From the NCBI RefSeq assembly GCF_011075055.1, contig NC_058147.1, positions 1,860,001-1,924,000 on the forward strand: 64,000 bases of DNA, in the 5' to 3' direction. The notes beneath the pieces are model-generated. The model saw only the letters and a program-made list of their open reading frames with translations. It made no database searches and was not told where the DNA came from. This document shows positions 1-13,100 of this stretch, in pieces. Position 1 is the first letter of the stretch, and each line of letters opens with the position of its first letter. The translations under genes and the position numbers were made by a program. The stretch comes from Mangifera indica. Lineage: Eukaryota; Streptophyta; Magnoliopsida; Sapindales; Anacardiaceae.

Positions 1-269
1 TAATATGATTTTCTTTTATGAATTTTAAATCAATGACATTTGAATCTCTTTACCCTGGACCCATCTCACTCTCCTGTTAAAGAAAAGATGAAGGAAAGAA
101 ATTACATCCAAAAATGTAAAATTGTTTTTTTCTTTTTTGCTTGTAAATGAAGCTTGACTGGACTTTGGCTGTCAAAGAGCTTCTTGTGACTTACGTTTGC
201 TTACCAAATAAAATGGGCAAACCTGATAAGGAGAGGTTGAGGGTCAAGACAATTATGTTATCAATAAAG

Positions 270-396
270 ATAATGTTACATACATAAACAATACGTACAA
301 CTAATGACATGTCATTATATAATTAGATAATTTTAAATTAGTGATAAACAATATCTAATCATATGATGACGTGTCATTGTTTATACACATAATTTT
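270..396. repeat. small AT-rich palindromic element (copy 1)
   Basis: The two halves are imperfect reverse complements: a left arm with AATGACATGTCATTATATAA and a right arm whose complement begins AATGACACGTCATCATATGA. The size and AT-rich inverted structure suggest a miniature hairpin element. Similar fragments with ATAATTAGATAATTTTAAAT-like cores recur near 1190-1330, 1610-1770, 5140-5220, 6930-7020, 22190-22290, 31200-31330 and 61630-61820. The family was not identified. Confidence 0.5.
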
Positions 397-659
397 ATTA
401 TATCAATAAACTTATAGGCACTTATAATGAGTACTAATTTAAATATTAATGTTGATGTGTTATTTTAAATTAAATATAATATAACATTTAATCATATAGT
501 AACACATAATTATTGATACTAATAGTAAATGTCCGTAATTTTGCTCAATATTATTAGGTTGCACATTAACAATGGCTAGCTATCATGTACTTGCCCATTT
601 GGAATAACAAAAATCTCGGCCAATGCATTACTCTTTAATCTTCTACACTTCACTCTTAG

Positions 660-1146
660 CAGATGGTTTGAGTAATATTTTATTATTAAAATTAGAATAT
701 TTTCTTAAAGATAAATTATTTAGAAGATTATAGATATAAATTATTATTATTTTTGATAAAATTTAATAAGTATAAATAATTATTTGTTTGACTATATGTA
801 ATAAAATAATACTAATATATTATTTTACTTAAATGTCCATGAGTGTAATTATTTTGAATTATTTTTTATATTACTTATTATATTAATTGAAAATATGATT
901 AAGTTTGTCCTAAAAAATTAATAAATAATAATGTAATTATAATAAAATCAAGATTACTTGATAATATTTTAATATATAAAGTGGAGTTAATAATAAAATT
1001 ATTTTTTATATTATCTATTACATCACCATTAGTAATAGAAGATTACCGAAATTTTTCATTACTAACAAACTAAACAAGGTAATATGAGTGATAAAAGATA
1101 GATTACCAAAATAATTTTTTATCACTCCTAAGCAAACACCCCCTTA
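660..1146. repeat. AT-rich MITE-like element, GTTTG-ended family (copy 1)
   Basis: About 480 bp of very AT-rich sequence with long similarity to 29180-29702 and to its own duplicate at 35120-35608. Shared stretches include TATATTATTTTACTTAAAT, GATAAAATTTAATA and TATATTAATTGAAAAT. The right end reads CAAACACCCCC, the complement of a GTTTG terminus, and the left end is more degraded. No coding capacity. This is the most diverged part of the 27-kb duplication. Confidence 0.55.
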
Positions 1147-2089
1147 AGAATGACTTTGTCAAATTAACGTGTCAGTACATTTAATAATACTATATGTACT
1201 AATAATAAATACAAATATATGTGATTTTAAATTAAAAATAAAATAACATTTAATCATATAATAAATATAAATGTGTGTGCCCATATTTTTACACATAATT
1301 AGTGTACTTAGTATTACTCTAATAATTATTAGCTACATAATTAAACTACTATAATATGTTATTTTCTCCTTTTCCTTGTATGTTTCTAGCCAAAATATAA
1401 TGTATCTTAATCATGTTTCACATTTTTCTTAAAAGGAAATGTAAATTTCCCAATTTAATAAGGAACCTTCAAATCAGAGGCTTTTCTTTTAGAAAGCATG
1501 TGCTTTTTAAAACACATGATTAACATGATTCATACTAATAAATCTTTGTTATTTCACATTAAAATTATTAGGCAGCATCATTGTAAGGAGATGATATACT
1601 AAACCCCGTAGGAATAGTTGAATCAATAAAATTATACGTACCCAATTTTAAGTATCAAGTTAGGATTTAAATAATGTGTTATTATATAATTAATTGATTT
1701 TAAAATAAAAATAAAATAATATTAAACTATTTAATTAATGTCATATACGTACCTATCTTAGTAAGTACTTAAAACTAAATGGCATTTAATTTTTTATTAT
1801 ATTTTATGATGAATCTTTTTTGACTGATTGAGCTGATGATCATTCTTTATGTGGACAAAGTAAAGACCATTGCAACTTGTTTCTTAATTTTCTTGAGAGA
1901 CTAGTGTGTATCAATTTGTGGGTCTTACTTCAATTTTATCAATTTTCTGACGTGGAAAATGTAAAATTAATCAATATGATAATTGCTTCACTGGACAACA
2001 TTGGAGAATGAAGTACTGTAGAGAACAAAGTTGCTGAAAATGAAAATATATTGAGGGAACTTGATGAACATGTGGGGGATGTATATGGA

Positions 2090-2095
2090 TATAAA
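2090..2095 (+). promoter_or_regulatory. candidate TATA box of bHLH110 (copy 1)
   Basis: TATAAA lies just upstream of a GA-rich stretch, about 485 bases before the bHLH110 start codon. With usual plant spacing, transcription would begin near 2120. No promoter data are available, so this is a positional guess. The same site is at 36553-36558 in copy 2. Confidence 0.4.
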
Positions 2096-2126
2096 GAGTT
2101 AAAAGGGGGTGAGAGAGAGAGAGAGC

Positions 2127-2204
2127 ATGGTTGCTATCATTTCTCTTCTCAGACCTTTGTTGAAAGCCTTGGGATTGAAGGCAGGGATCTTAATCATAAC
2201 ATAG
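2127..2204 (+). promoter_or_regulatory. upstream ORF (25 aa) in probable bHLH110 leader (copy 1)
   Basis: An ATG directly after a GA tract opens a 25-codon frame ending in TAG, about 370 bases before the main start. The peptide is hydrophobic and leucine/isoleucine-rich (it begins MVAIISLLRPLLKALG). If transcription starts near 2120, as the TATA box suggests, this is the first ATG on the mRNA and could limit translation of the main frame. It is unchanged in copy 2 (36590-36667). An intron in the leader could remove it. Confidence 0.35.
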
Positions 2205-2574
2205 AGGAAGTATAATCATCTTCCTGTAATTGCAGAGAGTGCAAAAAAGAGGAGAAGGGAGATGATACAAGTTTTCAGCCTCAAAAAGAAAAAAAAAGTG
2301 AGCCTGAAAAGAAATAAATAATTGAATTCAGAGAGAAGTATGGAGATTCAAGCTCTCTCTTTCTTTCTTTTGAAGGCTACTTTAAGATAGAAATTTGAAA
2401 GAGTAAAGAGGAAACTCAAGAAAAGTAGCTTGCTAAAAGCAAGAAGGTTTGTGGGAGTCACCTGAACTGTTTCTTTGAATAATAGTGAGAGATTCCAACA
2501 GCAAGCTGGGGTTAGTTAAATTTTAATTTCTCATCTTGGGATTTTCAAGCCTTTTTTGTTAAAAAATTATCATT

Positions 2575-5500
2575 ATGGACTCTGCAAATATCCATCATCA
2601 ACATCAGCTTCAAGACCACCTAGCTGGATCTTCTTCTTTATCTACCCCATCTTGCTATGGAGTTGCAAGCTCCCATCCTTGGACCCCTACTCTAAACCCA
2701 AATGTCACTTTGTAAGTTAACCCTCTCTCTCTCTTCTCTCTGTGCTTTCTGCAACAAATATTGCTCTTCACAGTACCATTATGAATTTACTTTATGATTT
2801 GGAATCTCTTCTATTTTTTATTTCCTGATTTGATGTGCATCAATCAGAAAGTTCCTAGAAATTAAGACTTGCTTGTTAGAGTTGATTATCAGTCAAGTTT
2901 ATGCCGAATCATGTGTATATCTATTGATTCATATTGCTTTTGGATCCAAGAATATTGTGGGCTCCTATATTGCACAGCACACCATCCCCTTACACATTAC
3001 AGCTCTTGCTCATCTTTTATATGTCATACACTTGGGCTTGTTCCTTTCTTTTATTTATTCACTTAAGTACTGATAAGGTTTTATTTCATGGAATTTATAT
3101 TTCTTTTTTCAAACTGTATATGCAGGAATATTAGTAACTTTAATCCAAATTATAATGGATTCATCTCAAATTCAAGGCAGAAGAATGAGATCCATGTCCC
3201 TCCTCCAAATAGTTCCGTGATCCAAGAAGCAAGCTTGCACTGGACTAATAATGCAGGCAGCTTCACTAGCCAGGCAGCTCATGATATGCACTTTTCAAAA
3301 ATCAAGGACAAGCTTTCAGATTCATTTCCAAAATTTACAGATATGTTAAACAGCCCCTCAAACATTACTGATCAAAAGGGTTTGCATGATGATCTTAGTG
3401 AGAAACTCTTGCTCAAGACCATTTCATCAGATTTCCCACTAAATGGGAATCAGTTTTGTGCCGGAAAGTTTTATTCTAATGCCCAGGACGTTTCTAGTTT
3501 TGGAAATGCTATACCTAGTAGAGGGAACTTCAGCCAGATTTATCCCAGTATAAATGTTTCCAACTTGAACCAATCTTCTTCAGCAACTTCAAGCTCCTTT
3601 GACATGAACTTGCAGGCCTTGGATCTACTAACCTCTTCAAGATTCAGCGGAAATTTCAGTCACCCTTCACATAATAACCTTTGCGCCTACAGAGAGAGCC
3701 TTCCTCTTGGCCTTGATGATCATATGCAGCAATCAAGGCGCAGGCCATCTTCTAGTCCTAGTGAAGTAAGTACTGCCCAACTTTACCCTTCTTCCTTCTT
3801 CTGTTATGGTATACATATCCATGATTTAGAGAATATAAGCTAGCATACTATCGCCATGATTTAGGTAAGGTAGTTTTATCTGCAACTTTACTCAGTATTA
3901 GTATAATAAATAACTTCAAATTCTTCAACGATATCTTTTTCTTTATCTACATAGCTCTTTAACATTTTAACAAAATTATGAACTGGAAATACTTTATCTC
4001 TGGAAAGAAAAAAATTTAAAGTTGGCCTTTACCATAAAAAGCTCTTGATCAAAGCTATGCCCAAAAGAACATAGCCTTCTCTTTTTGCTGCATAATGGAA
4101 TCTTTAAACCCAGGATTTATATCCTTTATTAGCATATTTATTAGTGTTTCTTCTTTTTCATTCGCTTTAGATGATCATTTATAAATGAACTGATGTATGA
4201 TATTCTTTTGCATTTCAAAGATATCATCTTTCACCAACGATGTAACAGAGGCAAAGAGATCCAGCGGCACAATAGAGCAAAAGGCAACACAATCAGCACC
4301 AAAGAAATCACGATTGGAATCTCGCCCCTCCTGTCCTCCTTTTAAGGTGCCAAAGGATCCAAAAAACCGTTTAATGCTGTATTTTGATTGTGAATATATA
4401 TGATTTTGCACTGTATGACTGTATTGGCATTTAAACAGGTTAGGAAAGAGAAATTAGGGGATAGAATAGCAGCTCTTCAGCAGCTGGTTGCACCCTTCGG
4501 AAAGGTAAACTTTTTTCTTTTTAGTGCTGGCTTCTTATCACCATAATTAGAATCTCCATCATCATAGTCTTCTTGTTCGATCTCCAGCTCTTAGCTTCCT
4601 TCAGTAATTTAATTTCAGTCATGTAAAACCAGCCGGGAAATGTTAAAAAAAAAAAAATTATTGTGTTAATGGTAAGTGACGTATGTTTTTGCATGTGGGG
4701 TGGAGAATATTGCAGACAGACACTGCATCCGTACTAATGGAGGCTATTGGGTACATAAAATTCCTTCAAAACCAGGTGGAGGTACTTTCGCTTCCCAACA
4801 TTCTTCTTCAATCTTATTATTAATTTATCATTGCTAGCCATGCTGCACTCTTCCAGAACACAAAACCCTAGAAAATTAGGCAGAATGCTGGCTAGGCTTT
4901 AGGGTTTCAGTGGGTTCTCTTCCAAGACCTAATTTAATTATTTCAATTATTTAATATTAATGAATAAATATAATTACCACTTATACTCTTGAAGTCTTCC
5001 CTCAGGGGTTTTTTTCCTCCACTTTCCAATACAATTCTGGTAGGAACCATTTAGAATCAGAATTGACTGGAAAACCCACTTATTATTTTCAAAAGGAAGT
5101 CAATAAAAATGGTCCAACCAACTATAAAAGCTGTCATACTATTAAAAATAAAATAATATTTAATTATATAATAATATATTATTTAAATATTTAATAAAAT
5201 ATTCAAAATTAGATATATATAATATTTCTAATATACAAATTACCATAATTGGAATATTCTATGAAAAATATTGAATATCTATGAAACTTGCTTCAACACC
5301 AGTGGAAAACATTAAAAAAGCCAGTAAGCCCATAAATCAGTGATCTTAGTTTAACTCAAAATAAAAGATTATAATTTAATTTCTTACACAAATTTTAATT
5401 AATCACATATTTAATTATTCTTGAATTAACACTGACTTCTGAAAATATTTTACGCAGACACTAAGCGTTCCTTATATGAAGTCATCACGCAACAAGACCT

Positions 5501-5771
5501 GCAGAACAGTGCAAGGGGTAAGAAAGAAAATCCATTTTTATCACTGGGAAGTGAAGAATCATGATATATAATTATTCTTATAATTAACTTTACCTACTGC
5601 TGATGATGGTAGGGGTCGATGGGGGAGGGCGTGAAAGAAGAACCAACACGAGATCTGAGAAGCCGAGGGCTGTGTCTTGTGCCATTGTCATGCATGTCCT
5701 ATGTAACTAACGACATTGGTGGCGGGGGAGGCATTTGGCCGCCGCCTAACTTCGGTGAAATCAATCTGTGA
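2575..5771 (+). CDS. BHLH110: bHLH110-like transcription factor (copy 1)
   Basis: Seven coding exons join in frame: 2575-2711, 3126-3765, 4221-4346, 4439-4504, 4716-4781, 5458-5517 and 5613-5771, giving 417 aa. All introns are GT-AG. The protein begins MDSANIHHQHQLQDHL, as in Arabidopsis bHLH110, and has a long Ser/Asn-rich N-terminal region that includes GNFSQIYPS. The HLH region is near residues 302-345 (FKVRKEKLGDRIAAL, then TDTASVLMEAIGYIKFLQ). The C-terminal motif is DLRSRGLCLVPLSCM. This subgroup lacks the usual His-Glu-Arg contacts of the basic region, so binding to the standard E-box is doubtful. It is expected to act in the nucleus as a dimer. The start is the first in-frame ATG and matches the family N-terminus. 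The upstream ORF is a possible control. Confidence 0.93.
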
Positions 5772-6503
5772 CTGTGTTACTTTGAGCTCTAGCAGGCTAG
5801 CTAGCTGATTTAGAGCATAAATTTGTTAATCTTAGTGGAGCAAATTTGGTCATCTTGTTAAAATAGGATTCAGGATGGACCAAGTTTGATCCATTAAAAA
5901 ATTCATGTTCCATTACTCATATGAATTTTAACGGACCTTCTTCCACATAAATTGTTGCCTTTGCTTCAGTAATCTATGAGTTGGGATCAATGTATTCTTT
6001 ATCCTTTTTTTCCTGCGCCATATATAAGACTTGGATGATCAAAAGCAATATAATCAGAGATAAATTTGCTTTGATTCTTGAAAGCGTGTCCCTTATTTTT
6101 TTCTCTTTCCCGCAAAGAAAGGTCCCTCTAAATCTTCAACTTTCTGATATGGGAGACAGAAGAGCAAGGCAGGCAGCCAGGCAGGCCTTAACCCGTGGAA
6201 TGATGACCCTTATGCAGAGCCCATCATTCTCGACTTTTGCAGTTACTTCTCATTATGTAATTCATAATATTGCCGATTTTCCGCCGGTGCTTAAATGGAG
6301 CTTCAGTTTGGATAGTCCGATAGTACACCAATCGGGCTGAGCGGTTCACTGAGTTATTCAAGTATAGCCAATGTCAAGCTACAATTGATTGATTATTAGT
6401 GAGCTAAACTCCAACTTAAGTATTTATTTGAGTAGAGTTTGAATTATGAGTTTGTATGGTTATGGTTAATTTTGGTATAATATTTATAAGTTCAAAATAT
6501 AAA

Positions 6504-6548
<45 letters not shown>

Positions 6549-9500
6549 TTGTATTATTTAACTTTAATTTTTTGATTCAAACTTGAGCCGACATTTTCTA
6601 TTTCAAACTCTAACTTTGAGTTTGAGCTCGGAAGCAAGTCTTAGATAAATTCAATCGGATTGAACTGTACTCTAAAGTTTTCATTGTTCAGGTAACATTC
6701 TTATAGAATTTTTAGTGGTTTGAGTGATTGTGAGAAATTTGTCACTATAGTATACAACCAAAATTAGACACTGTGAATCCACGAGCTATGGGTGTGGGCC
6801 TAAATTTAGTTCAGACGTTGCATCTTATGGATTTTAATGTTTATGGGCATTAAAAACTTACTGATTTGGAATGTTCATTTGCAGCCCATTTCAATTACAA
6901 GTATTAGATTTTCAATAAAACTGAGTGTATTTTATAATGATAATATAATATTATTTAATTTAATATTTAACTGAATATTTAAAATTGAATTGAATGTATA
7001 TATATAGATATAACATTACTTAATTATTTTTTTCCTTTTCGGCCATCAATTGGTAAGTTTAAGATGATCAGCCTTCTAAATACGAATATTCATCTATTGC
7101 AAATGAAATGAACTTCTGTAAAACATATAGAACGATCGACCTTGAGATTTTGTGAAAGAATGACACAAACAAAATCCTTGGAGGGTGCCGCCTTCTGGGT
7201 CTGGGGTGGAATCTGAAATTTGGATAATATTAGTGTGTTTGTGGAGTGTCGACATGTCGTTTTCTGGGCTTAGCAGTATCTGGGTAGCCATCAATAGTGA
7301 TTGCTGATGAAAGGTCTTTCAACATAAATTCTAACTAATATCAATCCCAAACCAGCATCAGCGCCACAACCAATCTCAGCAAGGTTGAAAACAGATTGTT
7401 CTGGCAGAATCCGATTACGTATTGGCATGAATAAGCGATCGTAACATGCTAGCGTGTTCCGTACTCTTCTATCGCACTCTTTTCTAACTTTAGTACTGTA
7501 TCAATACCTAGTTTTACCAATAATATAATACTTCATCTGGATATTAATTTATTTATTACTCTTTGAAATTAGGTTTGACTTTTGCGGAATGGATATTCAA
7601 ATCTGCTGGCGATATTCATTGGAAGATTTAACAATAAAATTCATTGAAAGTTGTTACAATTGTGTTTTAATGGTTTATTTTATTGTAAACTTGGAATGGA
7701 CGCAAACATATTTTACTAAATTAACATGTGGAAAGGCGAAAGAGTTGGTGGGGTTCCCCTACCTCTACCACACTGATTTTGACAAAGTTTCAATTAGGAA
7801 TTAGCGGGGTTCAGGTACTTTGTAAAATTCTTCAAGAATCCGAATTAGAATCAACTAATTCCTAAGCATAGGAATCAACCTGATAGAAATTAACCCTGTA
7901 AATTTTGATTTTTACCCAGAACCTGTAGTATATATATATAATATGATGTAGCTACGGAAGCACTTGAGAATTTGAAATTTATATCCAATGTCGGAGGGTG
8001 GAAACTTGTTTCTATGGATACATGAATTTTAGGTGAACATGAATTTGAGAATATGAATCAGATCTGGAGTTCCAGTTTCTGTTGCATGCTGCATACATGA
8101 CATGGGAGTTTTTAAACATGTATCCAACAACAACAGACAGTAAGGGTGGGTTGAAGTCTAAATCAGTCGATTAAAAGGAGAAAGAAAAGAGAAAGAGAAG
8201 GGCAGCTTGAAATTGTTAAGGATGCAAATGATAAGCAGAGAAAAAAGATGTCATGCATTACCCACCACAGAGACATGCCATTCATCATCACACAACAAAG
8301 CAAAAATAACAATAAAAATTCTGGGTATATTATGTGTTTAATTTGGTGGTGATCGGCTTACTCATAGTTTTAATGTTATATATATAAAAATTATTAATAA
8401 AAATTTAAATTTTAATTAATCTCTCTGGATTTTATTATCCTTTTTATTATTTTTTATGTTTTACTATAATTTTAAATTACAGATGAGATAGATGATTGAA
8501 TTGAACTACTCATTTACAAATGTTTCAATTTTAGCACAGGATTACTACGAAGGCCAAGCGGCTTGGACAAATCAGGCGCGTTAAAACTCAAAACGACATC
8601 CCATTGGCCAGCTAATTTTTGTTTTATATTGATAATTTAATGTTGATTATAAACTCTGGATAGGGGAAGCATACGCTATTAACGGCACCGTTTGATGAAA
8701 TTCGAAAGAACGATACTTCCATGAAAGGAGGGAGAATTTTGATATATTTAGAGAGGCGTGCCTTATCCAAATCGTACCGGTGAATCAATATACACGTGGC
8801 ACTATTCTTCGTTTCTTGATATTTTCGGGCGCCGGCAGTTTGACCTGATCTGCTAGTTATGCAGTGTTGATGTCACTGTAGAACTTATATCATCTATTTT
8901 CTAAAGGCCATTTATACCCTTCTAATCAGAACCATATTACTGAAAAAACTTTATCCCTGTTGACAAATTCCCTTTCGCCACTATTGCCAAAGATGTTTGA
9001 CATTAATAAAGCATAGCGTGAAAACTAAAAGATGTTTTATATTTGTAGGACCAAATGGTAATTAATTGTGAATTAGCAAATGAAGATGAAATATCATGTT
9101 GAAGTAGTTGGCCAGGACCCATCAGATTAAAGCATTCGTTTAGTCAAATAATAGTACCCACAAATTTTACCATAATCGAGAATCAAATCAAATTTTAGTG
9201 AAAAATATGAATCTAATTGTTTAAAATTCGAACCAAACATTGATCGGATATGGAGAATGTGAAATTCGAATGAAAACATTGTCCCTAAAATCCAATTCAT
9301 GTAATTTTTTTAATAATTGTATATGCATTAAGTAGGAGGCACATTTGTTTCAATAGTTTTTGACGTAATCAGAGAAAGTGCCATTACATTGACTAAGAAG
9401 GGTATTACCGTCATTTGACAAAATAATTATTGATAAATGGGTAAAGCTTCAATGTGAGCATGCAACTGTTTAGAGGAAGGGCAATTTAAGAAAAAGAATC

Positions 9501-10180
9501 TCTTATCTTCGTTTTCTTTCTCCCTCTCATTTCCTTTATCTGGTCCCTGCTGTCGGTTACTGTAATCCGATGATAGCACAATAGCTTACATCACAAGCGA
9601 TCTCTCTATACTTTCTCAATTCAATTCACAGTCACTTCATCATTTGTTTCAGATCCTTTGCTGCTTTGGATTTTCGATCTTTAACAGGAAATTAAGATTT
9701 TATTTTGGATTCTGATAACGTCTGCGGATCAATTCTTGAGAATCAACTGAAGCTTCTCATGTTTAAGTCGTGATCGGTGGTTAAATAAGCTCTTTGTTTG
9801 TTGATCTGTGTGAGATTGCGATTCGGTGGTTTTCAGGTCTGGTTCGAGCTTTTAGTATATAGTTAATATATTGTGTTGTTCAGTTTGATTCTTTAATGAT
9901 TTGGCTCAGACGATCGGAGAGTGTAATCCAGAACTCAGAAACAGTAGTTTTTACGTTTGCTATTTATTAAAAAAGAAAAATAGAAGGCGCACACATGAAC
10001 AAACAACTCGTTTTACAGAGGAATAAATAATCAAAATTATAGAAGAGTTTGATTTATTTTTACAATTAAGTTGCTGCTTCTTACATCTGTAAATTTTTTT
10101 TCTTTCTCTACGTTTAGCAGGATATGGTCAATCTGTTTAGTTTTTATTTATTTTGGCTAGGTCTTTAAGGACTTAAGAAA
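5772..10180. other. intergenic, bHLH110 to BBD (copy 1)
   Basis: No gene recognised. It contains a long TA microsatellite (~6506-6546), AT-rich hairpin fragments near 6930-7020 and 8390-8470, and degraded sequence rich in GAGTTTGAGCTC-like motifs near 6400-6660. A CACGTGGC (G-box/ABRE-like) motif lies at 8793-8800. The last ~700 bases are probably the BBD promoter and leader: pyrimidine-rich near 9500-9550, with a possible leader intron ending near 10160. Short ORFs here have no family resemblance. Confidence 0.6.
6506..6546. repeat. (TA)n microsatellite (copy 1)
   Basis: About 41 bases of alternating TA. The matching tract in copy 2 (~40973-41009) is about 37 bases and has an extra A at its left edge. 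Confidence 0.95.
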
Positions 10181-13100
10181 ATGGGATCATTACAAGGACC
10201 TGTTATCTGCCCTGTTGTTCGTGCCAAACAAGCAGGACTTTACACTTTCCCTGTCAATGGCCCTTTGATGAAGACTAGAATTTTTAGAAGTGAGTTTTGG
10301 GGATTCAAAGGATTCAGTGACAGCAAGGCTAAGATGAGCGTTTTAGGTCGGCAACTAAAAATGCAGAAGTGCAAAACCGTGCAGTGTAGTTTCAGTTCTT
10401 CCTCGAACGGTAATGGCAGCATGGCTGAGAACTTCAATGAAAATGATGAAGATTATGTCAACTCTAGTATCATTGAAGCTGGTATGCTAATTACTAAGCT
10501 GGTGGCTAACTATTTTTTGCCAATTAAATTTAGTACATTTGCACGATTTTGTTTGTATATCAACGTGCCACTGTGGTTTTAGAATTAATTGGCAGTGTTT
10601 CTTGTTGATAGTACATATTTCCTTGAAATTTTTCATTTTTGGGGGAAATCAAATTAGCTGCATGAGTGAATAATCATGTTGTTAAAGTTAGTTATTATAT
10701 CTTGTATTTTCTGGAGTTGTGTTAATTCATTAACTTTAACTTGTTGATCCCTGTAGTTGAGGTGAGGAGTGGAGCAGATGGTTTCATGATCAAAATGAGG
10801 GATGGTCGGCACTTAAGATGCGTCCATAACAACCCTCAGGGTGGACATCTACCAGACTATGCTCCTCATCCTGCAATAGTATTGAAGATGGAAGATGGGA
10901 CTGGTCTTCTTCTCCCAATAATTGTTTGTACGTACTATTGCGCTAATAGTTTGTGGTGTTAGTAAAACTGTTTTCTAGTACAGTCAGTATTCTCTATCAT
11001 TCTTCATCAAATTGAAGCTAGTGTCCTTTGATTGCAGTAGAGATGCCAAGTGTGTTGCTTATGGCAGCAATTCGCAATGTACAAATTGTAGGTCTTCATT
11101 TTCTTTTTTCCTCCTTTCTGTTTTAATTTGTTTTATTCAAATAGGGTGTTTTCTCACTGGATCAACGGAGCGTTCAGATTTCAAGTTAACAACCCCTTGG
11201 TTTGTCTGTTATGCTAAAATATGTTCGATTATTGTTTTCAGGCTAGGCCAACTCTGTACACAGTGGTTAAGGAGATGATTGACAAGATGGGATACGAAGT
11301 ATTTTTTGCTTTTGGATTTTATTAATAGTATGCTATAATGCTTGAAATGTGATTTGCTCCTTCATAGTCTTGATTCCAATTTTTTTTTTTTGGCAGGTAA
11401 AACTTGTTAGAGTTACAAAGAGAGTGCATGAAGCATATTTTGCACAGTTATACCTGACGAAGGCAGATAGCTACTACACCCTTCTATTGTGGCTGTCTTC
11501 AATTACTCTTAGTGTTCACCAATGGTATGTTGAATGTGTTGCAGGTTGGTGATGAGACAGAGAGTGTCAGCTTTGATCTTCGACCGTCAGATGCCATCAA
11601 CATTGCTGTGAGATGCAAGGTATTTTACCATTTTTGATGTTTCTTGAACTGGTTTATATGATGCAGTTTTCAGAGTTTTGGGCCTGCTGTCTTTAAAAAT
11701 TGTAATTGTGAGAGATCTATCATTGAATGTAATCTTTCTTGAAGCATTATAGAAATATATCAAAATGAGTTGGATTGATATAAGTTCACTGCTGAACTAT
11801 ATTGGCCTTTTTCACCTGTAATTGAATTTGAACTGAGGAAAACATATGGTTTGCTAGGTTGGAAAATGGTTGTCAGGAAAAGGTCCATGATGTTAAGCAT
11901 ATATGACTGAATCATTTAAATATGAAGCAGGAGAAAATAAATACCTTCTCATTATGTGAACTTCTTATGATTGTGGACGATGTGTAATGAAAATCCTTGA
12001 TTTGAACCCTGAAAGGATTTCTATCACTTTTTTTATGTCTGCATATGCCATGCTTAATACTGGGGTGCTGACATAGGTGTTGGTGGTCTAATTTATATCT
12101 GTTTGTTGGAAACCAAGAATGTGGTGGATTTCTTCATATTGCCTTGCAATGAAAATCCCTAAAACTTTTGAACTGAAGATAAGTGTTCTAACAGATATTT
12201 AATATTGTATTGCATGGTTAATTTGGAAACTTATCTTATTCATTTCTTTGGTGCTTTCATAGTTGATATTTTCTTTCAATGATGCCTAAATGTGAATGTA
12301 TGACAATTATGTCTGCCTTCATCAAGCATGCTAGACCGTGACTGTTGAATAATGTCCTCGTAATATTCATCACAAACCATTATACTCACTATAATCTTTA
12401 CAAGTCATTACCATGGACTTTGCAGATCCCTCTCCTTTCACCACCCATGAGTAGTGTCTTACATGAGTGAGCAAAAGTTTTCCTGATGTGCTGAAGCATA
12501 TTTTCTTGCATATTCTATACAGGTTCCAATACAAGTCAACAAGTACTTGGCATATAGTGATGGGATGAGGATTGTTGAATCTGGCAAACTGTTCACGCAG
12601 TCCCCTGCTTCAGATGGCTTATTATTTACAGAACTGGATAGGTTAGTGTTGGGACATGTTGAGATTGTTGTCTTTATCTAAATGAAGGAGAATAATTTGG
12701 TGATCTTGTCATGTGTTTTGGATATTCAGGCTCTTATGCTTTAGGAGTGTTAAGTTTTTTCAGTTTAGCCAGAAAAAATTTGGAGAGAAAGTTACCTTAT
12801 AAAATGTTAGAAGATGGATGTTGCCTTCTGTAGTACTATCCTATAATCCAACTTTTTGCCCAGCACTTGATAATGTTGAACAATATTAAGGTATCTAAAT
12901 TTGGAAGTTATAAATAACTTAAGAAGTTAAGTGGGTTGAACTGAATACCTTCTATTTGCCCATTGATTCAATGACTGTTTTTTCTGGAACTTAAGAAGTT
13001 ATAAATTTGGAAGTTATCCTATAATCAATGACCATATCTGGAATTTGACAACAAGATACATGGACAGTTTTTTCTTATCTGTATTTATTTTGGTAAAAGA

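Noticed and set aside
1570..1600. GGCAGCATCATTGTAAGGAG as a possible miR172 star-like sequence
   Set aside because: It does not match miR172 or its star closely enough, and no complementary arm is present nearby.
2111..2125. GA repeats (also 33335-33352) as CRISPR-like or binding arrays
   Set aside because: Simple microsatellites with no spacer structure, common in plant leaders.
7094..7294. 66-aa frame on the - strand, MMATQILLSPENDMST (also 41557-41757)
   Set aside because: No recognisable domain and no supporting splice or promoter context. Kept as intergenic.
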